Notes: generated by a model not told the origin, from the sequence alone. Shown: positions 47,487 through 57,137, counted from the stretch's first letter. The stretch: DNA of 64,000 nucleotides from Candidatus Woesearchaeota archaeon (GCA_018646625.1 JABGUJ010000002.1:226843-290842); one strand, 5' to 3'. Numbers and translations are program-made.

Positions 47487-47846
47487 TTGATTATACTTAA
47501 CATGCATATAAAAAAGGATGATACTAATAGAGTCGATGTGACTCTGGCCTGTGTGGTGAATGAGTATCAGTTCGGCAAGAAAGGATTGGGATTGGCTACA
47601 GCAACAATTAATGGCAGACATCCTCTATCTGGTAAGATAGTTAATGAAGAATGCGATTCTATGTACTACATTATTTCTGGCAAAGGAATAATCCATCATG
47701 AAACTGGAGACTATGAAGTAAATGAAGGTGATGCTTTTTATTTTGAAAAAGGTAAGTGGTACTGGGTTGAAGGTGAAAATATGAAAATTGTTGAACCTTC
47801 TGCACCTGCATGGTTTTATGAACAACATAAAAACTTAGAAGATTAA
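47487..47846 (+). CDS. Cupin-domain protein
   Basis: SMYYIISGKGIIHHETGDYEVNEGDAFYFEKGKWYWVEG; start probably ATG 47502. Confidence 0.75.
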   Translation: MIILNMHIKKDDTNRVDVTLACVVNEYQFGKKGLGLATATINGRHPLSGKIVNEECDSMYYIISGKGIIHHETGDYEVNEGDAFYFEKGKWYWVEGENMKIVEPSAPAWFYEQHKNLED

Positions 47847-48841
47847 TTCTTACTAAGTATATTCTCAGGGAAGAAAGTACACTTATGCACCTTAAGAACT
47901 TCAAAAACAACTTCATCTCCAATCAAATCCTCAAACTCATCGTTAATTTTATCTTGAATCATATTAAAATCTTCCAAAGTTTTGGTATGAAAATCTATCA
48001 TTAATCCCCAGTTACCAACTCCTTTAACTATATAGTATACCTCTAATTGATTCTTCAAAAAATTCACAAACTTTTTTTTACGTTTTTCAGAAGAGTACTG
48101 AAACTGTATAAGCATTATATGCCAAGAGTAACCGACTCGAGAAACATCGAGTATTGGTTTATATGCTTGAATTAAACGTGACTTTTCTAATTTTTTCATA
48201 GAGTGTCTTACCATTTCTAGAGTAAGTCCACTTTCCTTTGATAACTCATTTTTAGTTATTCTGGCGTTCTGAGAAAGCTCTTTTAGAACTAGTAAATCAT
48301 TCTTCTTTAGAATCAAAGGTTCAGGATTGCCTAATAAACTCTGTATTGGAAACTCTTCTTTTGGCGAATCCAATACTGCTTTGTATGATAATTGATGAGC
48401 TTCAATAACGATGAAGAAATCATATCGAATAACTCTATTTCCCAGAATGTCCATCACCTTTGCTAAGGATTTGTCAAACTCTGAAGGATCTTTCGCCATT
48501 AGACAAACTACTAGCTTCCATTCCCCTCTTGACTTTACAAACCAACCAACCTCAGGCATATCTTTGATTCTTTCAAAAACTCTTTTCTCATCTGATTTAG
48601 AAAAATGTTTCAATTTGAAAAAAACATTATAGAAAGTATATCCTAATCTTTGAAGATCAATGTAAGTAACGAACTGAGTAATCACTCCTTTCTCTATCAG
48701 ATTATTAATTCTGTAAAAAACTACTTCTTTAGAAAGTCCTGTTTTCTTTGCTATTTGTATGGTGCTTTGTCTAGAATTTCTGTTTAGCTCTCTAATTATC
48801 TTCTTATCCTTCAAATCTAATGATAGATTTTTTACCCCCAC
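47843..48841 (-). CDS. Lrp/AsnC-family regulator, paralog of 17558-18592
   Basis: LDLKDKKIIRELNRNSRQSTIQIAKKTGLSKEVVFYRINNLIEKGVI. Confidence 0.83.
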   Translation of the reverse strand: MGVKNLSLDLKDKKIIRELNRNSRQSTIQIAKKTGLSKEVVFYRINNLIEKGVITQFVTYIDLQRLGYTFYNVFFKLKHFSKSDEKRVFERIKDMPEVGWFVKSRGEWKLVVCLMAKDPSEFDKSLAKVMDILGNRVIRYDFFIVIEAHQLSYKAVLDSPKEEFPIQSLLGNPEPLILKKNDLLVLKELSQNARITKNELSKESGLTLEMVRHSMKKLEKSRLIQAYKPILDVSRVGYSWHIMLIQFQYSSEKRKKKFVNFLKNQLEVYYIVKGVGNWGLMIDFHTKTLEDFNMIQDKINDEFEDLIGDEVVFEVLKVHKCTFFPENILSKN

Positions 48842-49005
48842 ATTTGAAGTAAAGTGGTACTAATATATAAATTTGTCACAATTTGATAGAAATTCGCCCC
48901 AGTTAAACTTAATAAACATTAGGACATTCTAAGTATGGGGGTAACAAGTAACTTCACTTGAAGTGATTTCTGAGACGACTTAGTAAAAAAGAAGAGGTGA
49001 TTAAT

Positions 49006-49284
49006 TTGATAGATATAGATTCTGAGCTAGGTTTTCCTATAGAGGATGACCTACCCATTTATGAAGTTGCAGGACTCTATCTTAGTACCGGCACCGTAAA
49101 AGCAGTTATGCCTGCAAAGATAGTTCGAGCATTTGGTTTTGAAAAGAAAAATCATTCAATCTCTGCCGTATGGCATTACACGACATCAGAGAAATTCTCC
49201 ATTAATAAAATAAAAGAATTACAAAATAAGAAAGTTAAGTACTGTCTATTCATTCCAGTAAAAAGGAAGTACAAAAAGACCTAG
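49006..49284 (+). CDS. Protein of unknown function (TTG start with GAGGTGA SD)
   Basis: SD and open frame. Confidence 0.5.
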   Translation: MIDIDSELGFPIEDDLPIYEVAGLYLSTGTVKAVMPAKIVRAFGFEKKNHSISAVWHYTTSEKFSINKIKELQNKKVKYCLFIPVKRKYKKT

Positions 49285-49348
49285 GGTCATATTGACTGGA
49301 TAATCCCGTCATAAACTTTATATCTTATTTCATAAAAACAACTTTAGG

Positions 49349-49558
49349 ATGGCCCAACATAAGAAAAAAACAGTTTCTAAAAAGAAAGATTCTCTAGAAG
49401 AGCTCAAGAAGAAGGTTAAATCTATGGAAGATTACTTGGGACCTAAACTTGATTGGAGTATGAATCACTGGCCCATGTATGAACCTGACCGATGGATTCT
49501 AGAATATTGTATGCTACTTAAACAACGCTATTATCAAAAAATGAGACGAATGAAATGA
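49349..49558 (+). CDS. Small protein of unknown function
   Basis: Open frame; Lys-rich N-terminus. Confidence 0.45.
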   Translation: MAQHKKKTVSKKKDSLEELKKKVKSMEDYLGPKLDWSMNHWPMYEPDRWILEYCMLLKQRYYQKMRRMK

Positions 49559-49698
49559 GTAACACATCAATAGAATATTTACATACAAATGCACACAAAG
49601 AAAGAAAATTCTAACAAGGTCGAAGCGGGTCTAGCTTTCGGCCCCGTAGAGAAAATATTTTAGATACTTTTATATATATCAACAGGTGGTTGATAACC

Positions 49699-49986
49699 AT
49701 GGGATTATTTGGTTTTTGGAGAAAGAAGAAGGTTACATATAAACTTGTAAAGGATGGTAAAGCCACATACATTGGTACCACTAATAATCCCAAGCGTAGA
49801 AACGTAGAGCATTCTAAAAGTGGAAAAAAATATGATTATTTGCAAGTTACTTCCTCACGAGTTTCAAAATCTGAAGCTGAAAGAAGAGAAACAAGAAACT
49901 TGCGTTCATACAAAAAAGCGACAGGAAAAAGACCCACATACAACAAAACTTCGGATGGTAAATTTAAATTTAAAAAGAAATATTGA
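49699..49986 (+). CDS. GIY-YIG-type nuclease-like protein
   Basis: TYKLVKDGKATYIGTTNNPKRRNVEHSKS...E residues downstream. Confidence 0.65.
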   Translation: MGLFGFWRKKKVTYKLVKDGKATYIGTTNNPKRRNVEHSKSGKKYDYLQVTSSRVSKSEAERRETRNLRSYKKATGKRPTYNKTSDGKFKFKKKY

Positions 49987-50102
49987 TTCATGTTCTCGTA
50001 AGCAAATTCTCAAATAAGTACTCCCTGCGTTTGAACTCATATAGCTTTCAATTTTGACATCCAAAAAGGAAATTTTAAATAGTCTAAAGGCTTGTAAATT
50101 TA

Positions 50103-50175
50103 TAGCGTAGAATCAGGTTAAACGTGCTACGGATGCGGAAAGAAGCCCGTACTCCAGGGCGGCAGCGTTTCTTTT
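50103..50175 (+). ncRNA. Candidate small structured RNA overlapping attR
   Basis: TATA-like TTTTAAAT at 50073; stems GCGTAG/CTACG or TACGG/CCGTA; TTTCTTTT 3' end. Confidence 0.3.
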
Positions 50176-50224
50176 AATTCTAAGATCATAAATTATTTAA
50201 GACCTATCTCACCTCTAATAGAAT

Positions 50225-51322
50225 ATGGATTTATCGAGACTTCTAATAAAGCACATCTTTAATCGTTCTGGAATAAGTGTTGGCAGTTCAAAAGATAATG
50301 ATGTAGTGATTAATGATTCTTCATACTATAGGGATGTTTTGTTAAAGGGTTCTTTAGGATTGGGTAATTCTTACATGGATGGTAAATGGAATAGTGACTC
50401 AATTGATGATGTGATTTATAGATTATTATCATCCGGCACACACCAGAGATTAGCACCGCTATATAATACATTTAGAGATTTGAAAGGTTTCGTTATGAAT
50501 CGACAATCTAGACAAAGAGCTAGAAAAGTAATAGAAAATCATTATGACTTACCTTCAGAATTTTATGCATCTTTCTTAGATTCGTCATTCCAATATACTT
50601 GCGCATTCTTTGATGGTACGAATGATTTAGAACAAGCTCAGATCAATAAAATGGAATTGATTTGCCAGAAATTAAAATTGAAACCAGGTCAAAGAGTTCT
50701 AGATATTGGTGGTGGATGGGGTGGACTAGCCAGATACATGGCAGATCATTATGGCGTTAAACCAACTGTTGTAACATTGTCTCAAGAGCAAGCAGATCAC
50801 ATGAGAAGAGTTCACGGTGATAAAATAGAAGTGTTGTTGTGCGACTATAGGGATCTCCCTGATGAATTAGAGGGGGCAGAGTTTGATGCAGTCTCTGCGG
50901 TAGGTGTTATGGAACATGTTGGTCATAAAAACTATGGAAAGTTTATGGAAGTAATCGATAGCAGTTTGAAGCGTGGCGGAAGGTTCTTATTACATACATT
51001 ATATACTCACAGTTTGTTGCCTCAACAAAATCCATGGGTAGATGAACACATCTTCCCTAACGGAGAATTGCCCCCAATTAAATCAATAAGAAATCATGCT
51101 CAAAATCATTTTCACGAGCTAGGAATGCACGAGTTAACTCCTAATTATACTCTTACGTTGCAAGCCTGGGATCGTAATCTAAGTCAAGCTATCGAGTCTG
51201 GAAAAGTAAAACTCAGTAAGAGAGAACAAAGAAAATGGCATTATTATTTTATGTCATATGCTGGTGCGTTTAGAGCAGAACGTGTTAGAGTAGGACAATT
51301 TCTTTATGAGAAAAAATCTTAG
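50225..51322 (+). CDS. Cyclopropane-fatty-acyl-phospholipid synthase family methyltransferase
   Basis: FQYTCAFFDGTNDLEQAQINKMELICQKLKLKPGQRVLDIGGGWGGLARYMA. Confidence 0.88.
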   Translation: MDLSRLLIKHIFNRSGISVGSSKDNDVVINDSSYYRDVLLKGSLGLGNSYMDGKWNSDSIDDVIYRLLSSGTHQRLAPLYNTFRDLKGFVMNRQSRQRARKVIENHYDLPSEFYASFLDSSFQYTCAFFDGTNDLEQAQINKMELICQKLKLKPGQRVLDIGGGWGGLARYMADHYGVKPTVVTLSQEQADHMRRVHGDKIEVLLCDYRDLPDELEGAEFDAVSAVGVMEHVGHKNYGKFMEVIDSSLKRGGRFLLHTLYTHSLLPQQNPWVDEHIFPNGELPPIKSIRNHAQNHFHELGMHELTPNYTLTLQAWDRNLSQAIESGKVKLSKREQRKWHYYFMSYAGAFRAERVRVGQFLYEKKS

Positions 51323-51359
51323 ATCGAGTATAGATTCTTTTATTTCTTCGATAAAATAA

Positions 51360-52691
51360 TTAATTCTTAAAAACTAATTGTCCAATACCTAGCAGAATAA
51401 ATGATGCGGGAAAAGACATTAATGCAGATTCTACAGATATTCCAATAACAATGCAGGCTACAACTGATGCTAGTACCCCTCCAATAATACTCAATACAAC
51501 CGCTTTTGCTTTTAGATTGTATTTGAATGAGAATATTACTGCAGCAAATAATGCAAAGTAAACTCCCGCAATTGAGAGTATCACACTCACTATAGAAGTT
51601 AACAGAAGAGCAAGAATTATTCCAAGAATTCCAAAAACAATTGAACATATTCTGGTATTTGTTGCAAAATTATGTTTGGATAATCTATCAAACTTACTTA
51701 GAAAGTCTTTACTAACACTTGTTGAGAGGACAAATAAAAATGTATCTAGCGAAGACATAATTGCGGCGAATAAAATGACTAACCCAATTCCCAACAGATA
51801 GGGCGGCAGAAGATTAGAAAATCCAACGACTAATGCAGTCTCAGGAACAATATCAGGAAATCTTGATTGCACGAATAGGCCCATCAAGACGATAATGGTA
51901 AGTATGGCAGCAGTAATGAACCCAGACCAAATAAGAGATTTCTTAACAATCTTTTTATTCTTTCCTGCATATATTCTTTGCCAGATTTCTGCTCCAGTAA
52001 TTGTTACTATAATACCATACAAAAGGAATGCCGCAATGTTTGCAGGACCTGCCGAGAATATCTTTAAACTATCAGAAGTTATTTCACCAGAGTTTACAAA
52101 AAGAAATATTGCCAAAATTGCCAGTAAGAATATCACAAAATATTGAAAGACATCAGTTCTTATTACGGCTTTGAACCCTGCAGCAGTTATATATGCAACA
52201 ACTACAACCCCGATAAGAATTATGGAAAAAGGATACGACCAACCAGTTATTGACGATAAAACGATTCCGCCTGCAATAAATTGAATAAGTAAAAATCCAA
52301 GATATGATATGAAGATAACAGCTGCAGCGGGTATGCTTGCAGTCTTACCATATTTCTGATGTATAAAATCAGGCAAAGTGTAAAACTTGTGTTTGTCTGC
52401 AAGTTTCTTTATCGTTGGAGCAAGTAATGCAAGAATCAAGAAACCTATCAAAGTTCCAATCGCCGACCAGAGAAATGAGATGCCATATTCGTAAACAAAA
52501 GCCATCGTTGTAACAATCATGTTACCGCCAACCATACTCGCAACCATCGTCGCAGTCAGAACAAAAGTCCCAACATTTCTGTTAGCTAAAAGAAATCCTT
52601 CATCATCTTCTTTTCTGCTAGCCTTAAAGCCAATATATAGAACTATTATAAAATATAAAACAACCAGAATAATGCTTAGTGCATCTAACAT
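51360..52691 (-). CDS. Sodium:solute symporter (SSS) family
   Basis: IGFKASRKEDDEGFLLANRNVGTFVLTATMVASMVGGNMIV; 12+ TMs. Confidence 0.88.
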   Translation of the reverse strand: MLDALSIILVVLYFIIVLYIGFKASRKEDDEGFLLANRNVGTFVLTATMVASMVGGNMIVTTMAFVYEYGISFLWSAIGTLIGFLILALLAPTIKKLADKHKFYTLPDFIHQKYGKTASIPAAAVIFISYLGFLLIQFIAGGIVLSSITGWSYPFSIILIGVVVVAYITAAGFKAVIRTDVFQYFVIFLLAILAIFLFVNSGEITSDSLKIFSAGPANIAAFLLYGIIVTITGAEIWQRIYAGKNKKIVKKSLIWSGFITAAILTIIVLMGLFVQSRFPDIVPETALVVGFSNLLPPYLLGIGLVILFAAIMSSLDTFLFVLSTSVSKDFLSKFDRLSKHNFATNTRICSIVFGILGIILALLLTSIVSVILSIAGVYFALFAAVIFSFKYNLKAKAVVLSIIGGVLASVVACIVIGISVESALMSFPASFILLGIGQLVFKN

Positions 52692-52746
52692 GTTATTAAA
52701 ATCAGGCTTTTTGGTTTATTAATCTATCGAAATATCTGCAGTGTTT

Positions 52747-53805
52747 TTATTTCTTAAGAAGATGTATATGTGTTATCTCACTTGTAGATCCTAGTCTCAT
52801 AGAAGGTCCCCAAGTTCCAGTTCCAGGTGATACGTAAACTGATTGATTGTTTTCTTGATATAAACCATGATTTAGAGGGTAAATTGCGCCAACGATTAAA
52901 TTGAAAGGAAATAGTTGGCCTGCGTGAGTGTGACCAGATAGAACTAAATCTACGTTTGAGTGCGATATGTCTGCGAAAGTAATTGGTACGTGGGAGAGAA
53001 AAATGTTAAATCTTTCTTTGTCAAGATCATCTATGAGTGTGCTTACGTTACGACTTGTGCCATAATCTCTGCCGATGATTGTGAATTCTGTGTTGTACTC
53101 CACAGTTCTGTCTTTTAGTAGTACCATCTTAGTGTTTTCAAGGAGATTATCATCTTTTATGCCGGTGTGTGATTCATGATTTCCGTTTACAAAGAATACT
53201 GGTGCGCTAATGTTTGCAATCCAATTAAAGTCTTCTTGAGTTAAGTCAGATGAATCAACTAAGTCTCCCGTTATGAATACAAAATCAGGTTTAAGTTCGT
53301 TAGTTAATGGCACTATTTTGTTTGGCAACTTTTGTTTATTTAGCACATCAAGATGTATATCCGTTAGAAGAACAATAGAAGCGTTATCTGAGATTTTATC
53401 CGTATATATGTTTACGTCTTCGACTACAATAGAAAGTGCACTGTAGAAACTAAACATAATAAGAACTAATGACACTATTAAGATAAAATGCCTTAATGCT
53501 TTTTTTGACTTGATAAAAAGTCTTAGTACCTCAGTTAATAGAAAAACGGAGAATACCGTCATTAATATTCCAAGATAAGTGAATGATACTGTAGATATTA
53601 ACCTTGATGTCGTTGATTCGAACATTCTAGATAGAATAACGGAACCAGGTACACACAGCACTATGAAAATAGTTAATAGAAGCTTTCGTTTTGTGTATTT
53701 TATCTTGAATGTGCTGCAAATTCTTCTTAGAAGATAAAAATGTATTAGAAAGATCATAAGGATCATCGATCCTAACATTAGAATAAATTGTAGTACTCTA
53801 ATCAT
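52747..53805 (-). CDS. Membrane-anchored metallophosphoesterase
   Basis: LTDIHLD, FVFITGDLVDS, FVNGNHE, LVLSGHTHAGQ. Confidence 0.9.
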   Translation of the reverse strand: MIRVLQFILMLGSMILMIFLIHFYLLRRICSTFKIKYTKRKLLLTIFIVLCVPGSVILSRMFESTTSRLISTVSFTYLGILMTVFSVFLLTEVLRLFIKSKKALRHFILIVSLVLIMFSFYSALSIVVEDVNIYTDKISDNASIVLLTDIHLDVLNKQKLPNKIVPLTNELKPDFVFITGDLVDSSDLTQEDFNWIANISAPVFFVNGNHESHTGIKDDNLLENTKMVLLKDRTVEYNTEFTIIGRDYGTSRNVSTLIDDLDKERFNIFLSHVPITFADISHSNVDLVLSGHTHAGQLFPFNLIVGAIYPLNHGLYQENNQSVYVSPGTGTWGPSMRLGSTSEITHIHLLKK

Positions 53806-56129
53806 TTTTTACCGTAGATGAATATGTGTGTAGAAAGGGCCTTCTTTTTTATCGAGTACTTGGCTTTTAGTTTTTGTTTCTTGAACAGTTTTAGGATTTC
53901 TTTTTTGTTTTCAATTAAAACTGCGTTGGGAGTTACATTTAGTAGATGATGATGTATGTGGAAGCAGAACTTTCCATTTTTGTTTAAGATCTTCTTAATG
54001 TATTTAATGAATCCTTCAGGGTCTTTAATGTATCCTAGAGCGTTAAATGAGACGAGAATGTCAACTTTCTTTATTTTCTTAGGTATTTTCCAACTGCCAC
54101 GATAAGTTATTGTGATGTCTTTCTTGTATTTTTTAGGAATCTGTTTTTTGAACTCTTTTATTTCTTCTCTTATCTGATCAACTGCATGTATTTTCTTAAA
54201 TGGTAAGTTGTTCTTTATTATTTGTCTAGTAAATCCACCTGTGCCGCAGTTATAGTCTAGAATAACTGACTTTTTCTTTAATGGTCCTACGTATTTTAGT
54301 ATCTTCTTGAATGTTCGTCCAGGTAATGGTAGAGCATTGTACTGGTGTGATAATTTAGCCAACCAACTTCTTCTCAACTTTACATATTTGTCGTCGTAGA
54401 ATATCTCAATAAAGAAATATGCAGGTAATCCTAATGCAACCAGCAATCCGGAGATTCTTAGTAAGTTGAAAGCGCCATGAGTTTCTTGTGTAAACATGTA
54501 AAGCAGGAACAGCATAAAAATAATAGTTAATATCGGACCTACTTTTCCTAACGGAACTTTGTAAGGACGTTGCATTTTTGGTTTTTTGAATCTTAAGATT
54601 ACTACAGAGAGTAGTACGGCTGAATAGATTACTAGTATTAGCGGAATTAGTAAATGTAGTAACGTTTCATAAGAACCTGAGCCTATGTAAACAAGTACAG
54701 AGATGACTAATGCCTGAAATATGATAGAAATGTAGGGGCTCTTGTATTTGGGATGGATCTTTGCAAATTGTACAAAAAAGAGTTTATCCTCGGCAATCGA
54801 CATTAATAGTCTTGGCGCTGTAACAATCCAGCAAGCAACTGCTCCAATGATTGAAGTAAACACAAGTAGAGTAAATATGATTGATCCTACGCCTCCGAAG
54901 TACACTCCACCTAGATCTCTTAGAGGTGCAGTGGATTCTCCAAACTGTTCCCAAGGTATTGCACCTGTGCCCGTCAATGCCAGTAATAGTGCTATTACAG
55001 CAATAATAATTGTTCCGTAGATTAATGCTTTTGGCATTATCTTTTTCGGATTTTTTGTTTCAGCAGATAGAAATATTGCACTTTCCCAACCGAAGAACGT
55101 TTCTGCAATGAAAAATATCGCTAATACAATATTTATCGTTGGGAAAACAAAGAATGGTGTGAAGTTAGAAGGTTCTAAATTGAAAAATCCGGGTATGATT
55201 ATTGCAGCAACTGTTCCTAGCGTGATTAAAGCAAATGTAACAAGCATGTAAGTGCTAGTTTGCATCCCTCGGAATGCAATGTAGTTGAAGATTAAGATTA
55301 ATAAAATAGCTATAGGGACGTAAGCAAAAGAATATTTCGCAGGAATAAGATATTGTAATGCCCCTAGAAGAAGCATAGATATAGTTACACTACCAGCAAT
55401 AGCAGTACTCCAGCCAATTAAAAACGACCAAAATCGTCCGTAGGACTGTTTTGCGAATTCATATACCCCTCCCGCCTTTGGAAACATCGCAGTTAACTCC
55501 GAGAAACACATTGCAATGTAGATTGCAACTAACGATAGTAAAGTCCAAGAGATTAATGATGCTGGTCCTGCGTGTTTTGCTCCTGCAGCAGTTAAGAACC
55601 AGATTCCAGTACCCATGATTGAATTAATTGTAACTAGCAGAATAACTCTAAAGCTTAGCACACCTTTCATTTGTTTTTCGTGAGGTTGAACTTTTCGAAT
55701 TTTTGCTTTTTTTACGTGACCACGCATTCTAAGAAATCTTGGAGCTCTCGTTCCAAGTCTAATTAGTTTTAGGAATCTGCCGTATTTAGCAAATCTTGCG
55801 GTCCTCGAAACAATTCTAACTCCCTTAAGTGCTCTCGTGAAAACTAAATGATCCATACCTAAAAATATTAAGTTGAATGGAATAGAAGCAATAATATCTA
55901 GCCAGTGTTTCTTAAAATATTCTTTAAAGTTTGGTGTTTCAAACCATCTATAGTAAAGATCTATTATGAATACTAGAACTAGGAATAAATCAAATGCATC
56001 AATCCAGAAACTGTACCTTGAAACGTCTGTGAATATCTCAAAAATGCTTAGAGTAAGTAAGATGACAAGCAATGGCGGTATTAATGACTGTACTAAGTTA
56101 TCAAGCTTGCTTTTTACCGTCCAAATCAC
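53802..56129 (-). CDS. Three-domain protein: voltage-sensor-like TM domain + APC amino-acid permease + SAM methyltransferase domain
   Basis: S4-like RALKGVRIVSRTARFAKYGRFLKLIRLGTRAPRFLR; GVLSFRVILLVTINSIMGTGIWFLTAAG; VILDYNCGTGGFTRQI. Confidence 0.8.
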   Translation of the reverse strand: MIWTVKSKLDNLVQSLIPPLLVILLTLSIFEIFTDVSRYSFWIDAFDLFLVLVFIIDLYYRWFETPNFKEYFKKHWLDIIASIPFNLIFLGMDHLVFTRALKGVRIVSRTARFAKYGRFLKLIRLGTRAPRFLRMRGHVKKAKIRKVQPHEKQMKGVLSFRVILLVTINSIMGTGIWFLTAAGAKHAGPASLISWTLLSLVAIYIAMCFSELTAMFPKAGGVYEFAKQSYGRFWSFLIGWSTAIAGSVTISMLLLGALQYLIPAKYSFAYVPIAILLILIFNYIAFRGMQTSTYMLVTFALITLGTVAAIIIPGFFNLEPSNFTPFFVFPTINIVLAIFFIAETFFGWESAIFLSAETKNPKKIMPKALIYGTIIIAVIALLLALTGTGAIPWEQFGESTAPLRDLGGVYFGGVGSIIFTLLVFTSIIGAVACWIVTAPRLLMSIAEDKLFFVQFAKIHPKYKSPYISIIFQALVISVLVYIGSGSYETLLHLLIPLILVIYSAVLLSVVILRFKKPKMQRPYKVPLGKVGPILTIIFMLFLLYMFTQETHGAFNLLRISGLLVALGLPAYFFIEIFYDDKYVKLRRSWLAKLSHQYNALPLPGRTFKKILKYVGPLKKKSVILDYNCGTGGFTRQIIKNNLPFKKIHAVDQIREEIKEFKKQIPKKYKKDITITYRGSWKIPKKIKKVDILVSFNALGYIKDPEGFIKYIKKILNKNGKFCFHIHHHLLNVTPNAVLIENKKEILKLFKKQKLKAKYSIKKKALSTHIFIYGKK

Positions 56130-56173
56130 CTCTATTGCTTAAATTCATATTTTTAGCTATATAAATATATTGG

Positions 56174-56449
56174 TTAAAGTTCGAATTCTTCAATAAATCC
56201 CAGAATTAATTTGTATTTTTCAAGAAAGCTAAATCCTTTGTCAGTCAAAGTTATGTATTTCTTCTTTTTCTTGTCATACTCTTCTCTTATTAACTCTTTA
56301 TCCAATAGCTCGTTGTAGTATTCTAAGAAACTTTGAGAAGAAACATTGGTGTATCGTAATAATGGAGTAGGCTTAATAGAATTATCATGATTATGTATTA
56401 TCTTGAGTATCGTGTAGATTATTTCTAATCTATCTCTTTTTTTTGGCAT
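56174..56449 (-). CDS. Winged-helix transcriptional regulator (archaeal HTH_45-like)
   Basis: IIYTILKIIHNHDNSIKPTPLLRYTNVSSQSFLEYYNELLDKELI...YITLTDKGFSFLEKY. Confidence 0.8.
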   Translation of the reverse strand: MPKKRDRLEIIYTILKIIHNHDNSIKPTPLLRYTNVSSQSFLEYYNELLDKELIREEYDKKKKKYITLTDKGFSFLEKYKLILGFIEEFEL

Positions 56450-57137
56450 TAGAAAATAACCTCTTTCGCACTCTTATGAAGATCCATAAGAAAATTGCAG
56501 CAGATATGACATATAATGGAATCTTAAGTTCTTGAGGAATTACTCCTTTAGTAAGAGTCAATATGTTGAGTATCCAGAAAATAAACAATAACAAATAGGT
56601 TATCTTGTTTTGAGATATTATTCCTTTTGTTTTCTTTTTAGGAATTGAAAATATAATTGAAACTATAAATACAACACTAAGAACTAGTATTAACACGTGG
56701 TGAGATCTAGTAAGGGCTACAATCACTGCAAGGATGATGGCAACAATGTGTAAACTATTGTTTAACGTATGTAATCCATCTTTATGATTCTTTATTTTTT
56801 TAATCAATGCAGCCATTGCGACAGAGAGTACTGCCATAGTACTAAAGTATCCAACGAGAAGTAGGCTAATTGGTTGTAGAGCCCTTATGTTCTGAAACAT
56901 TCTAGGATCTAAAAGTAATATTATAGATATGTGAAGTAATCTAAATGCATATGCCAATGCAAAGTACAGAAAGATATTCCTAAAGTGAAATATCCCTTGG
57001 TGTTTGGTTAGATTGTATGCATCTCTGGTTTTATAGTATATAAAAATACATACACAAAATACCAGAATAAAATAAATTATTTCCGTCGCTAGAATCTCCA
57101 AAGGGATCATCTGTTTAAACATCATGTGAGGTGGCAT
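56430..57137 (-). CDS. Multi-TM membrane protein of unknown function
   Basis: ~7 hydrophobic segments; overlaps wHTH gene. Confidence 0.65.
   Translation of the reverse strand: MPPHMMFKQMIPLEILATEIIYFILVFCVCIFIYYKTRDAYNLTKHQGIFHFRNIFLYFALAYAFRLLHISIILLLDPRMFQNIRALQPISLLLVGYFSTMAVLSVAMAALIKKIKNHKDGLHTLNNSLHIVAIILAVIVALTRSHHVLILVLSVVFIVSIIFSIPKKKTKGIISQNKITYLLLFIFWILNILTLTKGVIPQELKIPLYVISAAIFLWIFIRVRKRLFSNAKKKR

Larger units (their letters stand above)
38948..50169 (+). mobile_element. Candidate integrative element in tRNA-Ser, ~11.2 kb, attL 38948-38960 and attR 50157-50169 (GGGCGGCAGCGTT)
   Basis: 13-bp direct repeat of the tRNA 3' end, tRNA-adjacent tyrosine recombinase, accessory gene content inside, T-rich tRNA-style terminator immediately right of attR. 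Confidence 0.8.

Noticed and set aside
51367-51648. 93-aa ORF inside the symporter gene
   Set aside because: Alternate frame of a strongly supported SSS transporter.
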